The notes beneath the pieces are model-generated. The model was not told where the DNA came from, ran no database searches, and saw only the letters and a list, made by a program, of their open reading frames with translations. A DNA stretch of 64,000 nucleotides, from assembly GCA_013398955.1 (NCBI GenBank), contig VWPU01003031.1, positions 1 to 64,000 on the forward strand, read 5' to 3'. This document shows, one piece after another, positions 1 through 11,102 of the stretch. The stretch is from Callaeas wilsoni (lineage: Eukaryota > Chordata > Aves > Passeriformes > Callaeidae). A program made the translations under genes and the position numbers. Position 1 is the stretch's first letter; each line of letters opens with the position of its first letter.

Positions 1-2088
1 AAGAAAAGAAAAGAGAAAAAATATATAGCTTCTAAGGAAGAGTTAGAATTTTTTATTTTATTCATTCTTAATTGTTAGCATGATTGGAAGTAGCTAATTG
101 TTTTACATCTTAAGATATTGCTCTTCCAAGAGCTAGTTCACCGAATGCAACTGTTTAAAGCATTTGAATATGCTTTCTGTGTGCACAGTTTTCTGCTTCA
201 GTGTCCTCCCTTGGCTGCCTTTTCCTAGCCTCATTCTTTAATGCAAAGGACATTTGCAATGAAAATGGGATCTCTGCTTCTTAACAGTTCATCTGCTCCT
301 GCTGCTCATTTCCCCACCTGAAGTCACAATCCTCCACTTGTGACCTCACTGCAGGTTGCTGTGGTGAGAGGATTATGTTGTTGCAAATAGAGGTTTATAA
401 CTTCAGGAAGAGAATGAGCAGCCAGAGCAGATGGACTCCTTTGAAATGAAGATCCTGTCTTCATGCAAATGCTGTGAATGATAAAAGGACGAGAGGGAGA
501 AGTGGCAGAAATTACACAAGCAGGATTGTTTCTAAATACAGAGCACAATTATTCGTTGTCCCATTCTGCGTCTGGAGCAGGGTTAATAGTAGAGACCCTG
601 TAAGTCCTGGGGTGGTTCAGAGAAGCTATCAGCGTTTGCACACATTTTAGAGTAACCTTCAGACAGCTCTGATGCGTCCCTCAGTACTGCTGGTGTCTGC
701 CTGCTATTTTGGGTGATACCAGATTTAAATCAGGGTAGTCCACTGAAAGGAAAATAGCACAACTCTTTATAGCTTGAAATAAGGACCAATTACCACAATC
801 AGGAACTGTAACTAACTCACATACTTTGTGGCTCAGGCTCACAGAGGGATGCTTAGCAGTGAGTCACGCTGGCAGTGAGAACCATTCCAGAGAACTGTAG
901 GGCAAGTTTCTCAGAAATGGGTAGACTTTCTGGTGAAGCAGTTTTCTAAGCCATGTTTCTATGATGTCCTGGGTATTTTGTTTTAAAAGTATTCAGCCTC
1001 ACTCAGCTTGATGCAGTGCAACTCCTATCCGTTTGGTTATGTCCAAGAAGTTGCAATAGCACAAATCTGAGGCTGAGTTATAAATTCCATCTTTTCAATA
1101 GCTGAAGCAGCAAAGATTGCTTTCAGTTGTAGTCAGCTCTGGTGCCTGAATTTGCATCCCCTGTGCCATGCTCATTGTGTGAATATGCCTAGAGACATAC
1201 TTTTAACCCAGTGTACTGACTAATTATGCATTTGAGAATGAAATGGCCTTTATCCGTACAACAAACCATTAGATCCAGAACATCCTTTAACCTTCCTGGG
1301 AACAGTGATCACCAAACTCAGGGGCTGCTTCTTTCTACAGACCTGCAACCATCAATTCTCCTGAACTATTTAAGGCACACAAAAACACTGTTATTGACAC
1401 TTAAGAGCAAAAATCTATGCTTTCTTACCTCCCAGTGTGTGAGACCTAACGGGTTATCAGTGAAGAGGCATGAAATTATTCTGCAGTTGAGGATTGGACA
1501 TGCCACAGTGTTCTTCTATTGTTTGGACAGAGATCCACAGGTTTTCCTAGTGTTCCATGGCCCCACAGAAGCCAGATCTTAGTGGCAGGTTGCCTGGCTA
1601 TGTCAATACATGGGAACATGGAGCAAGCAGTGACACTGCTCCCACTGCTGGGACATGTGAGCCAGGAGCCGGAGTCTTCTGTTTTAAATGTTTGCCTGAG
1701 TATATCTCATTCTTCATCTGGTTCAAATTCACAAGAGTGAGCTTGTAGTAAGTTTTGGAGACAAAGAAATAGGCAATTATCTGCTCTGCAGCCACATAAG
1801 AAATCAGTTGGGAATAAGTCAGATAATTGAACTACAGTTTTACTCAATCACTTCTTCACTGTCCCTTTTACTTCTCTTCTACTGCTTTTACATCTGATTT
1901 TCTGCAAAAAGCTGATCCAAAAAATATCATTGATTGATAAAATAAAAATAATAATGAAATGAAATTCTTGATTTGTGGAAGCTCCCAGTGTAATGCTAAT
2001 CTGACAAGGAGATAACCGCCATGTATGCATCATACATATGTAGTAATTTTATATGTGTGCTCAATCTGATTCTTTGGAAAACTTTATC
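1..2088. other. AT-rich non-coding DNA
   Basis: No gene, RNA or recognisable transposon is visible. Short open frames occur on both strands (for example 1226-1582), but they lack protein-like composition and splice context and are best read as chance frames. The sequence is ordinary AT-rich single-copy vertebrate DNA. Confidence 0.6.
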
Positions 2089-2100
2089 TTTTTTTTTTTA

Positions 2101-2135
<35 letters not shown>
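2089..2135. repeat. poly-T tract
   Basis: A nearly pure T run interrupted by one A and one C near its 5' side. It is not preceded or followed by a recognisable retroposon, so there is no reason to call it the tail of a SINE or processed pseudogene. Length is likely to vary between individuals or assemblies. Confidence 0.9.
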
Positions 2136-2142
<7 letters not shown>

Positions 2143-5100
2143 TTGATTTCACCTCTTCAACTGAGGCATTTAAGTAACTTATATTACCTGGACGATTTTG
2201 CAGGTCTTCAAATGGATCCTGGGAAAGACGTACCCTTAATTCATGGAGAAGCTGTAAACTAAGTGCATTGTTTACAAGAGGGGCTGACTGTTCATCTTTT
2301 AAAAATCTTTAACATGTTAACATCTTTAAAATTAATCTCTAACCATCTATCCTTCCTTACTTTGTGAGTCAGTTTCTTGGACAGGGACAGATTTGTGGAA
2401 GGAAGCTGGGCTAGTACTGAGCCACAGGAGCACCTCTCTCATCTGTCCATGGCATAAAAACATGGTATCAATCTAGTAAACAAATAAATAAATACAGAAA
2501 TAAATATACAAATAAATCTATACGAAATGCAACCCTGATAGGAAAAATTGAAGCAAAAACTCTGAAAACAGCACTGAGAAGGATAATGTCAAAAAGATTT
2601 GGACAAAACTTTCAGACAGATGTAGCTTCCACTGCTGAGTGGTGCGATGTGTCAGGACGCATGACACTATCATTGGATACATCAAAGAGTGCGTTAGAAA
2701 CATCCCTGCTACAAAAGGGAACACTGGTTGTGCATCCCTGAAAAGCAATGGCATTGACACAAAAGAGCTTGTCAGAGATAGCAAAGGGAAATGCCAGCAA
2801 CGGTTTTGCACATATAATGATTCCATCAGCACATTGGAGAGACGGGCAATAAAAATGATCAGGGTGGTGCTGGTCACATCATTTTATGCAGAGAACATTC
2901 GCTATGAATTTAGCCTCTTTTATTCCTTAAAAACCCCGTGGAAACTGGTGCTGATTGACATGGGGCAATCCGTACTCGTTGAGCTGATGGCTGGGAAGGC
3001 CCATGAGGGCAACAAAGCTGACCTCAAGAGAGTAATGGATTGTTATAACAGTATCCACTGGCCTTGCCCAAGTTCAGAGCCTCGCTGGACTCTATACATG
3101 GAAGAACAGTTGCTGGGCCAATGCACTTATAACCAAACTGAATAAAATGTGGGAGACGAAATAGTCATGGTGTCAGAGTAGAGCAGAAACTGAGTTTAGC
3201 CAAGAAGCCAAGTTTTCTGACTTCAGGCTAGTATCTAAATCTGGAGTATTTTTGGAGTCTTTCACCTCTTTATATTGTCTTCATTATTCTAAGATACCCA
3301 TCACTGAGTTCTGGCATAATGTTTCGACTGATTATTAAAGAGATATTTAAGAGGTGTTTGGTTTGGACGGTTTCAGTTGGGAGAAGTTTGTTTTGTTTTT
3401 TGGTTTTTGTTTGGTTTTTTTTTTTTTTTAGGATTGGACAATTATTTTTTGTTTTCTTCTAGAAGTCTGAAAAAAGGTTTTAAAAGGTGTGTTCTAGCAG
3501 ACGCTTAGGAACAAAGAGACTTCTTGCAATCATATTCCTGCTTCTTAAAACCTAACTTTCAAATCTATGCTGTTCAAACCAAAGAGGAAAAAGAATGAAA
3601 TGTTGCATTTCTGCAGTAAAGACAGCTCAGTGAAAAGAAGCAAGGGTTGCTTCCCAGCACTGTGCCTCAAACAATTCTTCCCTCTCAGTATCTCTTTGTA
3701 GATGAAATGACAATTTTAAAGATTTTGGATTAAAACAAACAAACAAAAAAAAAAGCTGCTGGATAGTTCAGACCATCTTAATAGAGCTGTGTGCATAATT
3801 GATTACAAATTTGCATTTTTAGCAATAGAAGATAGATAACTTAGAAAATGTTTCTGATTAGCATTTGTGTGTATTAAAACAGTTTTGGCAATATTACTGG
3901 AAGTAAATGTTTTGAAGAGATATTTGCACTCTTTGACTATTTGCAGTATCGACACCTCAATGACTACTGAGGCTCACAAATAGCTATCTACACTGCTTTT
4001 AGACAATCACAGGTGACTTCAGTGGGATTTTATAGAGAAACCTCAGCCTTATCAGCATATATTGAGTCGAAGTTTGCCAATATGAAGTCTGACCAGATAT
4101 TTTCAATATCTAAACTTTGAAAACACCAAAAGGAGGAGCTGTAATTAGAGTGATGGTCAGAAAAGCAGTAAGTCATCATAGCAAAGAAATGGAAAATTGT
4201 AGCGGGATGTTGGGAAGATGACCCTTATTACCTAGGCCTATTAGGCTTGAAAGTCTCTCAGGGAAGTTAAGAAAGTCCCCTAATTTAAGGCTGTTGGGGA
4301 GAACACAGAGCACAATTTAAAGCAATATCCCATAATATGTGCCATCTATTATACCCATGGAAACACTTCTTAAAAAGGATGTTGTGAGGTGAAGCCTACC
4401 TAAAAATAAAAAATATACAGGAAATATGGGAATGAAGCAAACAAATTAAGGGATCTATAAAAGTTAAGAAATGTTTTTAGTTGATTTTTAAGAAAATATT
4501 TTACCAGTGAAACCAGGAAGGAGATGATCTATTTTCTAAGTAAGGTAACATATTTACCCTTTCTGTAACAGGCTGTTAGGATCCTACTTGAGCAAAACTG
4601 AATACTTAGCCACATAATATAGGTTCACTTTAAATCAGATCTGTTGCTTTGTGCCTGGAATGATGGAGGTGTATGTGCAAGGGAAAAAAAAAACAACAAA
4701 GATTTGAGGAATGTAGCAATCTCTGCTAGATACTGGAGTGTTTTTCAAATAATACAGCAGTTTTTTGAGATATGGCTGGCTGCATTTCATATTTATTTGT
4801 TTATTACCTTTTCTTCTTTTTTTTTCTTTTAATATTTATAATTACTTATCCACTCAACCTCCTGAGACCTCCCAGGGTGTCTTTTCAAGACCAGGTTCCA
4901 CAGAGATATAAGCATGACACCTATACCCTGTCATACTCAATGGCTTTGAATCTGATTTCTCAACAGGCATTGTTTTCTTCAGTGGATCAAGAAGAATAGC
5001 ATTTGGTTCTGCTGATGCTTTGGTACTTTTCCCCAGATGTTTAATTCCTTGCTCCTATGTGCCCAAACAAGAGTCCTTGATCTGTAGTTATCACCTTCCT

Positions 5101-5410
5101 AGGTATCCATCTGGCAAGAATGTCCAGTAATGCCATATTAGCCCTCTGATGTCATATTAGCACAAAATTTGGCTCCTTTACATTTCCATTTTTTCTTTCT
5201 TAAGTGAAACTTCCAGTCATAGGTGGTATTGCTTTCCATTATAAACTGGATTGTTCTTATTGGAGTAATGAAAGTCCAGTGTTGAGGTTTTCTATTTACT
5301 CTTGGGAGGGTCAGAAGATTATTGAGAAATGATCCCTTATATGGTGAGAAAAACAAGCTTGTTGAAATGAATTTTGATTTTGTGATACTGGGAACTATTG
5401 CTCTCCTGGG
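2136..5410. other. AT-rich non-coding DNA with one long open frame
   Basis: The main item is an open frame of 168 codons on the plus strand at 2639-3145 that begins with GTG, not ATG. Its first ATG lies well inside. Its translation matches no family that I recognise, there is no clear splice acceptor or promoter, and the codons look unselected. A T/G-rich patch sits at 3395-3432 and AAATA-type repeats lie at 2477-2520. Nothing else stands out. Confidence 0.5.
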
Positions 5411-5507
5411 AAAAAAAAAAAAAACTAACAACCAAAAAAAAACCAAAAAAAAACCCCAAAACCCAAAACCAACCAACCAACCAAACAAGCAAAAAAAACC
5501 CCCAACC
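5411..5507. repeat. A/C-rich low-complexity tract
   Basis: Runs of A alternate with CC, CCC, CCCC and a short AACC repeat. Read on the minus strand, it contains runs of two to five G separated by T, similar to the TTTTGGGG style of telomeric repeats. The overlapping open frames on both strands are by-products of the simple sequence. Confidence 0.85.
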
Positions 5508-7717
5508 TTTAAAGCCAGCAAATAGAGCAGATTGTTTAAAACTAATATTTGGGGACCAGCCATAACGGCTGAAGTGAGCTTCATTTTGTACTAGTGCAGA
5601 GCTGGGATCTGAGGGAAAGTTATGATGCTTAAGCTGAAGAACTTCATTTCCCATTTATAAAATATGGAATAAAGTCCTATTCTTGTCTTCTTTTTCATCC
5701 CCTAAACCTGAGAAACATTCCAATATTGAAAAGCATCATCACAGAGGAAAAAAATCCCACCTCATCTTCTGTTGGAGCTGATACTTCAGACCATTTCTGC
5801 CTAACCTCAATTCCATTTTTTATCACAGTAGAAAATGGAGCCAGATGGGAATGATAAAACTGCCTGTGCATTCACTTCATTCAGAGCTGCAAGTTGCACT
5901 GAAAAGGATGCATATTTCTCTGTGCTCTGAGACATAATGCAGGTAGGAAAGCGCTCACAAAACAATGTGTGGCAATATAATATTGTCCAGGTACTGCACA
6001 AGACTAGGTAATCTAATATGTGTGTGCACGAGTGTGTATGTGTGGAGGGAACATAAGGACAGGCACATTAAGTATTTTTTTCATCCCTGCTATGATGGGA
6101 GTTTTGTATGGGAGAAATGCCATAGAAAATGAGGAGAGAAAAGAAAAGAAAAAAAAAGATTAAATTGTTTTTCTCTGTCTTATTGACTCTATTTCCTTGA
6201 TTTCAAACCTGGCTGAGTTTTACCCGGCATTTACATATGATTTGAGGAGCTCAGTTGTGCCTTTCTAGAGTTGTTTTCTGTCCTACCTTCTGAAAAATGC
6301 TGGAACAAAAGGGGTTCGGGAGACTTACCTCCATCCACCCTGACGAAGATAAGACAAGGAAGGGACTGCTTATTTAGTACTAAAAAAAAAAAAACAAACC
6401 CAAACCAAAGGCTATATTTACCACTTCAGCAAAAAACAATTGATCACCAATAGTGAGAAAACATTGTTTAGCCACAGCACACAAACCTTGAGGGATTTAT
6501 GAGCAGCTCCAAGCTCACCTCTTGACTTCAGTGGGAGACTGGGCCGTGTGTCTGAGTACCAGGATCTGACTGGTAATGTCCTGTGCAAATGAATTTAGAG
6601 ATTTTCTCAGCTTGTATTCATATCGTACAAAAGGTAAATATCCCCCAATTACACCTACTTGGAGCTGAATTATCGACTTCAGCTTTGAAGTGCAAATGAG
6701 CTGAATGAAAACATAGACTGCAACATAGGAGCTATTCCTACTAGCTGATTTATAGTGCATTAACTGTCTAGCAAGGAAAGCCTTCTATTGCTATGGATTT
6801 GTAATCCCCCTGTCCAATTATCCTGAAGATGAAGGCAAAATGCCATCCAGTGTATGAAGCAATCAATAGTGGTCATTTCTTAAAATTCTTTACTTCTCTT
6901 TCTTTCCAGCAGTCCAGGTTACAGGGTCTTCCATAAATTGCTCTTTCACGGTTTATCAGCCCTGCTGTTTCTAAGAACCAGACTTAGGGACTACAGTTAT
7001 GAAAATAAACTGCTATAAACAACCCTCCAGTAGGTTAAAACTATTAGCATTTATGGTGAATGGAAACTCTTTTAGAAACTTCTAATCACCGTTGTCTGTC
7101 AAAGAGTAATGTCTGACTAAATAAATATTTCAGGAAGTGGAAATTATAAAATATATTTTTATGACTTTTTTTGAAATAAATAAATATATACATACATAAA
7201 GTCATACCATATAAAAATTCAAGCACTCAATTCTCCTGTTACTGTTTACTAAAGGGCATTATATCTTTATGCAGTCCTATTTCCAAACTGTCATTTGAAA
7301 CACAAGAGGAGCCCTCTCATTTGCCAAAGCGTCACATCCACTTGTTCAGTCTTCTATTTTCAGGCATTTATTTTAATCAGTGGAAAACTTCTCAGCCTCA
7401 TCAGTTCTGTATTACAATATAAGCTTTTTTTTGCTGCTTCCTAGAACTTCCAACACGAGCACAGTGTCCTGTTTGTTTGGAAAATCAGGTTTAGTTCAAG
7501 AAAATACTGGATACAGCACATTCAGTTTATTTGCTGCATTTGTGTTCGTGTGTTTCTGCCCATCTCTCCCTGATACACATAATTCTTTCACTTTAGAGAT
7601 AGCTAAATAAAGATACAACAGTTGAGGTTCATGTTATAGGTGTAACTGGAGGAAGTAGCTCCCAACATCTATAACCAGGGAAAATCAAGTTATTACAATC
7701 GTTGCAATGCAGGATGA
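5508..7717. other. AT-rich non-coding DNA
   Basis: No supported gene or transposon. There is a short purine patch near 6133-6160, an A13 run at 6381 and a TG-rich spot at 6021-6045. The open frames present are short and have no protein-like features. Confidence 0.55.
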
Positions 7718-7803
7718 GAACAGAGAATTGTAGGATGGTTTGAGTTGGAAAGGAACTTAGACCTCATCTATTGTCAATCCCTCACCCCCCTGCCGTGGAC
7801 AGA
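7718..7803 (-). mobile_element. CR1 LINE 3'-end fragment
   Basis: The sequence begins with a diverged AGAATTGTAGGATGGTTTG motif and runs through a GTTGGAAAGGAACTTAGACC-like stretch to CCCCCCTGCCGTGGACAG. This is the familiar antisense reading of the avian CR1 3' end. Only about 85 bp are present, so the insertion is either severely 5' truncated or eroded. It carries no coding sequence. Confidence 0.85.
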
Positions 7804-7835
7804 TAAGATTTCTCTCGTCCTCAAGTGAATATATA

Positions 7836-7889
7836 AATTTTGACATCACTACATGTTATTCTAATTTTGACATCACTACATGTTATTCT
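7836..7889. repeat. 27-bp tandem duplication
   Basis: Two copies of a 27-bp unit that begins AATTTTGACATCACTACATG lie head to tail at 7836-7862 and 7863-7889 and appear identical. Being identical, they probably arose recently by replication slippage. The repeat starts about 30 bp after the CR1 fragment but shares no sequence with it. Confidence 0.95.
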
Positions 7890-10035
7890 AATTTCTAGTT
7901 TAATGTTAGAAACAAAGACAATGAGGAATGGCTGCCTGCAATGCTGATATCTAACATGTACCTGTCTGACATAAGATAAAAAAATAATTCCAGCCTTCCT
8001 ATCAAAAGGAAGGCAGCAAGAAACTAAAGAGCCACAACGAGTAATAATACATTTTTTAGGAATCAATACTAATGTCATGATTGGACAATGAGCTTCCAAG
8101 GAGTTTCAGCCACTTAAAAATATCTAATATGTGTTATAGAGTGATGTGGGATCTTAAAAGGGTCATAACCTTGATAATTTAAATTCAAATAGATAAGATC
8201 ACAGTGATATCTGGAAACAGAAATATTGTACATAATTTTAGGTCACAATGACAGTTGCTAAGATATTTTCCAGTACGGTAAATGATCTATGTTTGGTAAA
8301 ACCTAGATAAATCAGTGTTTAAAACTGTATTAAACTCCAGCTTTCTTTGTTCTATATAGGCATGTCTAAAGATATTATAGACTATGAAGTAAAGAGAATG
8401 CTCTGATTGAAAGAATAACATTTTCCATCACTGGGTTTTTGTTACTCTAGCAATCAAGGTACAAGCATAGTTGTCTCTATAATATGGAGACTTTTCAAAT
8501 TTAATAACAATTTTCAATCAAAGAGAAAAATTAAGAACTAAGGAACATTTTTAATCTACTTTATAGATTAAAACCCAGAATAATTGTAGATATTTAGCCA
8601 AGGTCATCCAGGAGATCTGGATGTGTTCAAGGCATCAGAGTCTGTTGTCAGACTCCTTCCTATGGGCACTGATATAAATACAGTGTTGCCTGAGAATCAC
8701 AGGGCTACCTGAAATTCAATTTTAGTAAGTAAGTTTTCTTGGGAAATATACCATTCTGTTTGGGCTCAGTCCAGAACCAATTATGTAGGTACAATGGAAA
8801 CACTGTTATGCCATTTCCAGGAGAATTTTTATCTGCACTGCTCTATAAAGCTTTTGCCTAACTTCAAAGTTCAGATGTTACTTTGTAAAGGCAGAATTAA
8901 TTTTCTTGATTGCTAATCCATCACCACTAAGTATGATGCATATGGTATCAAACATAGGTATTTCTGCTATCATTAATTGTGGCACATTGTCACAACCGAT
9001 AAGGAAATGCAATATGAGAACAAGAAAACAGTCGCTGGATTTGGCAGCTTACCCTTGTGTTCCTAGTCACCATGGCAGGTACCAACCGAAACCCTCAACT
9101 CAGGAGGGTGACTGTGTGAATAAACGAGGAAAAGAAACTCAGGACTTGGAGAGCATCAATCATTCAGCTGTGTTGTCTCACACTCTGTTTGCAGTGCTGT
9201 TGTTCAGTGAAAGATAAAGATGAATAGGTCTGAAGAAGGAGGGGTGTCTGTAAAATATCCTAATTCTCAGAAGCAAAGGCATAACTTTTGGCCCTGAGAA
9301 TTCTGCTAGAGAAAAGGGGAGGCAGTGACACAGAGGGCGAGGGAAGGAAATTAACATGTGCTTGATAAAAGAGAAATCAAATAAAGAACTGTGGTTTAAA
9401 TGGCAGTTAAAGTACAGCTGAAGCGATAAGGATCATATGAGAGACAGGAAAGGAAATTAACACAACATAAGTTAGCAGGGTAGAAAATATCTGGGTCCAA
9501 GCCCAACAGCAGGTAGAAATACTCAGGTCAGGAGGAAAAGAATGAGCTGTTTTTGAGAAAGTAAATCATAATGTGACGTGCTAGGCAGGTCTTTCGGAAA
9601 AAAAAAAAAAAAACACCAAAACTTTTCTGTTTCAGTTTGTTTTATGGGGAGAGAATAGAATCCCTGAAATAGCTGTGAATTACAGATTAAATCATTTTAT
9701 TATTAAATAAAAAAAGTCAATGGAGATAGATTCTTTTAAGATTGTATAGATGTTCCCCAGAGTATCTCCATAATATGGCAAGCTTATAGAAGCAGGGAGA
9801 TAAGGAGCTGAGTCCTGTATTTTAAAACCAGTAGAAGCTAATATTATTATCCTTGCTGACCCCCAGTGTAATGCAGACCTAGAACAGCACAATCATTTCT
9901 GCATTAGATGAAGAAAGAGTGCTAAAAACTTTTGGACAGTGCTGCAGCCCACATTGCACCATAGGGAGGGTCCCATTAATTCATCTAGGCATCTTAAAAT
10001 GCTGTTGAAATCTTCTCCAGCCCCTGATTCGGAGA
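7890..10035. other. AT-rich non-coding DNA
   Basis: No supported gene. The 103-codon frame at 8906-9217 has no splice context or recognisable domain. An A15 run lies at about 9599-9613. The remainder is unremarkable AT-rich sequence. Confidence 0.55.
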
Positions 10036-10107
10036 CAAAAAACAAAAACCAAAACCAACACAAAACAAAACAACACAAAAAACCAACCAAACCAAACAAA
10101 AACAAAA
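10036..10107. repeat. A/C-rich low-complexity tract (AAAAC/AACC)
   Basis: The tract is built from irregular AAAAC, AACC and AAAC units. It resembles the tracts at 5411, 32901 and 62040. The 70-codon minus-strand frame across it is rich in F, C and W only because of the simple sequence. Confidence 0.85.
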
Positions 10108-11034
10108 TCGTATGTTGAAATTACCTTAACCCTTCTCATTTACTGCTACACTGTGAGATGAATGTTGCATTACTCAGTAGCACAATGTAGATTTTTAATG
10201 ATTTTACATTGCTATTGCTTTTACTGTTAAAAGAAACAATCTCAAGAAGTAGACTCTGGATTAGGTTACTTACTTTTCTCCTGATTTTACTAGATGATAG
10301 GTCTCCTAAAGTTATGTTACAATTTAGAATTGAGACATGGAATTGGCCTGGCTCTCCTGAATTACTACCAATTTAGGTATTTTTAAACTCTTTTTAGCTT
10401 TTCTCTTTATTTTTTCTTTCTCAGTGTGGTCTTATTAAACCAATTCCTGACGTTCCAGTAAAAATCAGGAACAGACTAGCAAAAATACTTGTTCCTGTTC
10501 CACACTGAGCTCTGTTCTGCAGACCTGCACTCCTCAGCTCTATATTTTGAAGGGGCAAATTGCAGGTCTGTGCACTGGTGGCTTCCAGAGTGTATTTCCC
10601 GCTCTCCTCGTAGGACCTCTGCTTCTTATTTCTCTGTTGGTTAATGCTATCGCAAATCATTCATGCTCATCCTTCTGTAACTTTATGAATCTTCAGCTGC
10701 TTCATATATCTTAATTTAAGTGAGCTAAAAATAGGTGTTCTGGGATGAGGAAGCAAAATAGATGTTATAGCAGTGCTGTAATAATAATAATATAGTAATA
10801 AAGCAACCATCAAAATAACAATAAACAGTGGTAATATTGTCACTATTTAAATGACACTTAATAGACACTGAATGATATAATAAACATAAGATACATTATA
10901 TGATGTGTTATATACTTTTTCTGACATATTTTTAATTCAGACATTTTAAAACATAAACTGTTTAGATGTATATATATGTCTGCATGTATATTTATTAATA
11001 TATAATATATAAATATATACAAACACAAACACAT
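10108..11034. other. AT-rich non-coding DNA
   Basis: No gene seen. It includes AAT-type trinucleotide patches around 10778-10800 and a TA-rich stretch at 10965-11018 next to the CR1 fragment that follows. Confidence 0.55.
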
Positions 11035-11102
11035 TCACAGAATCACAGAATGGTTTGTATAGGAAGAGGCCTTAAAGATCATGCAGTTCCAGCCCTAGCT
11101 GA
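11035..11102 (-). mobile_element. CR1 LINE 3'-end fragment
   Basis: The opening CACAGAATCACAGAATGG and the following GGCCTTAAAGATCAT and AGTTCCAGCCC blocks match the antisense CR1 3' end. The similarity fades after about 70 bp. It is a severely truncated copy without coding content. Confidence 0.85.
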
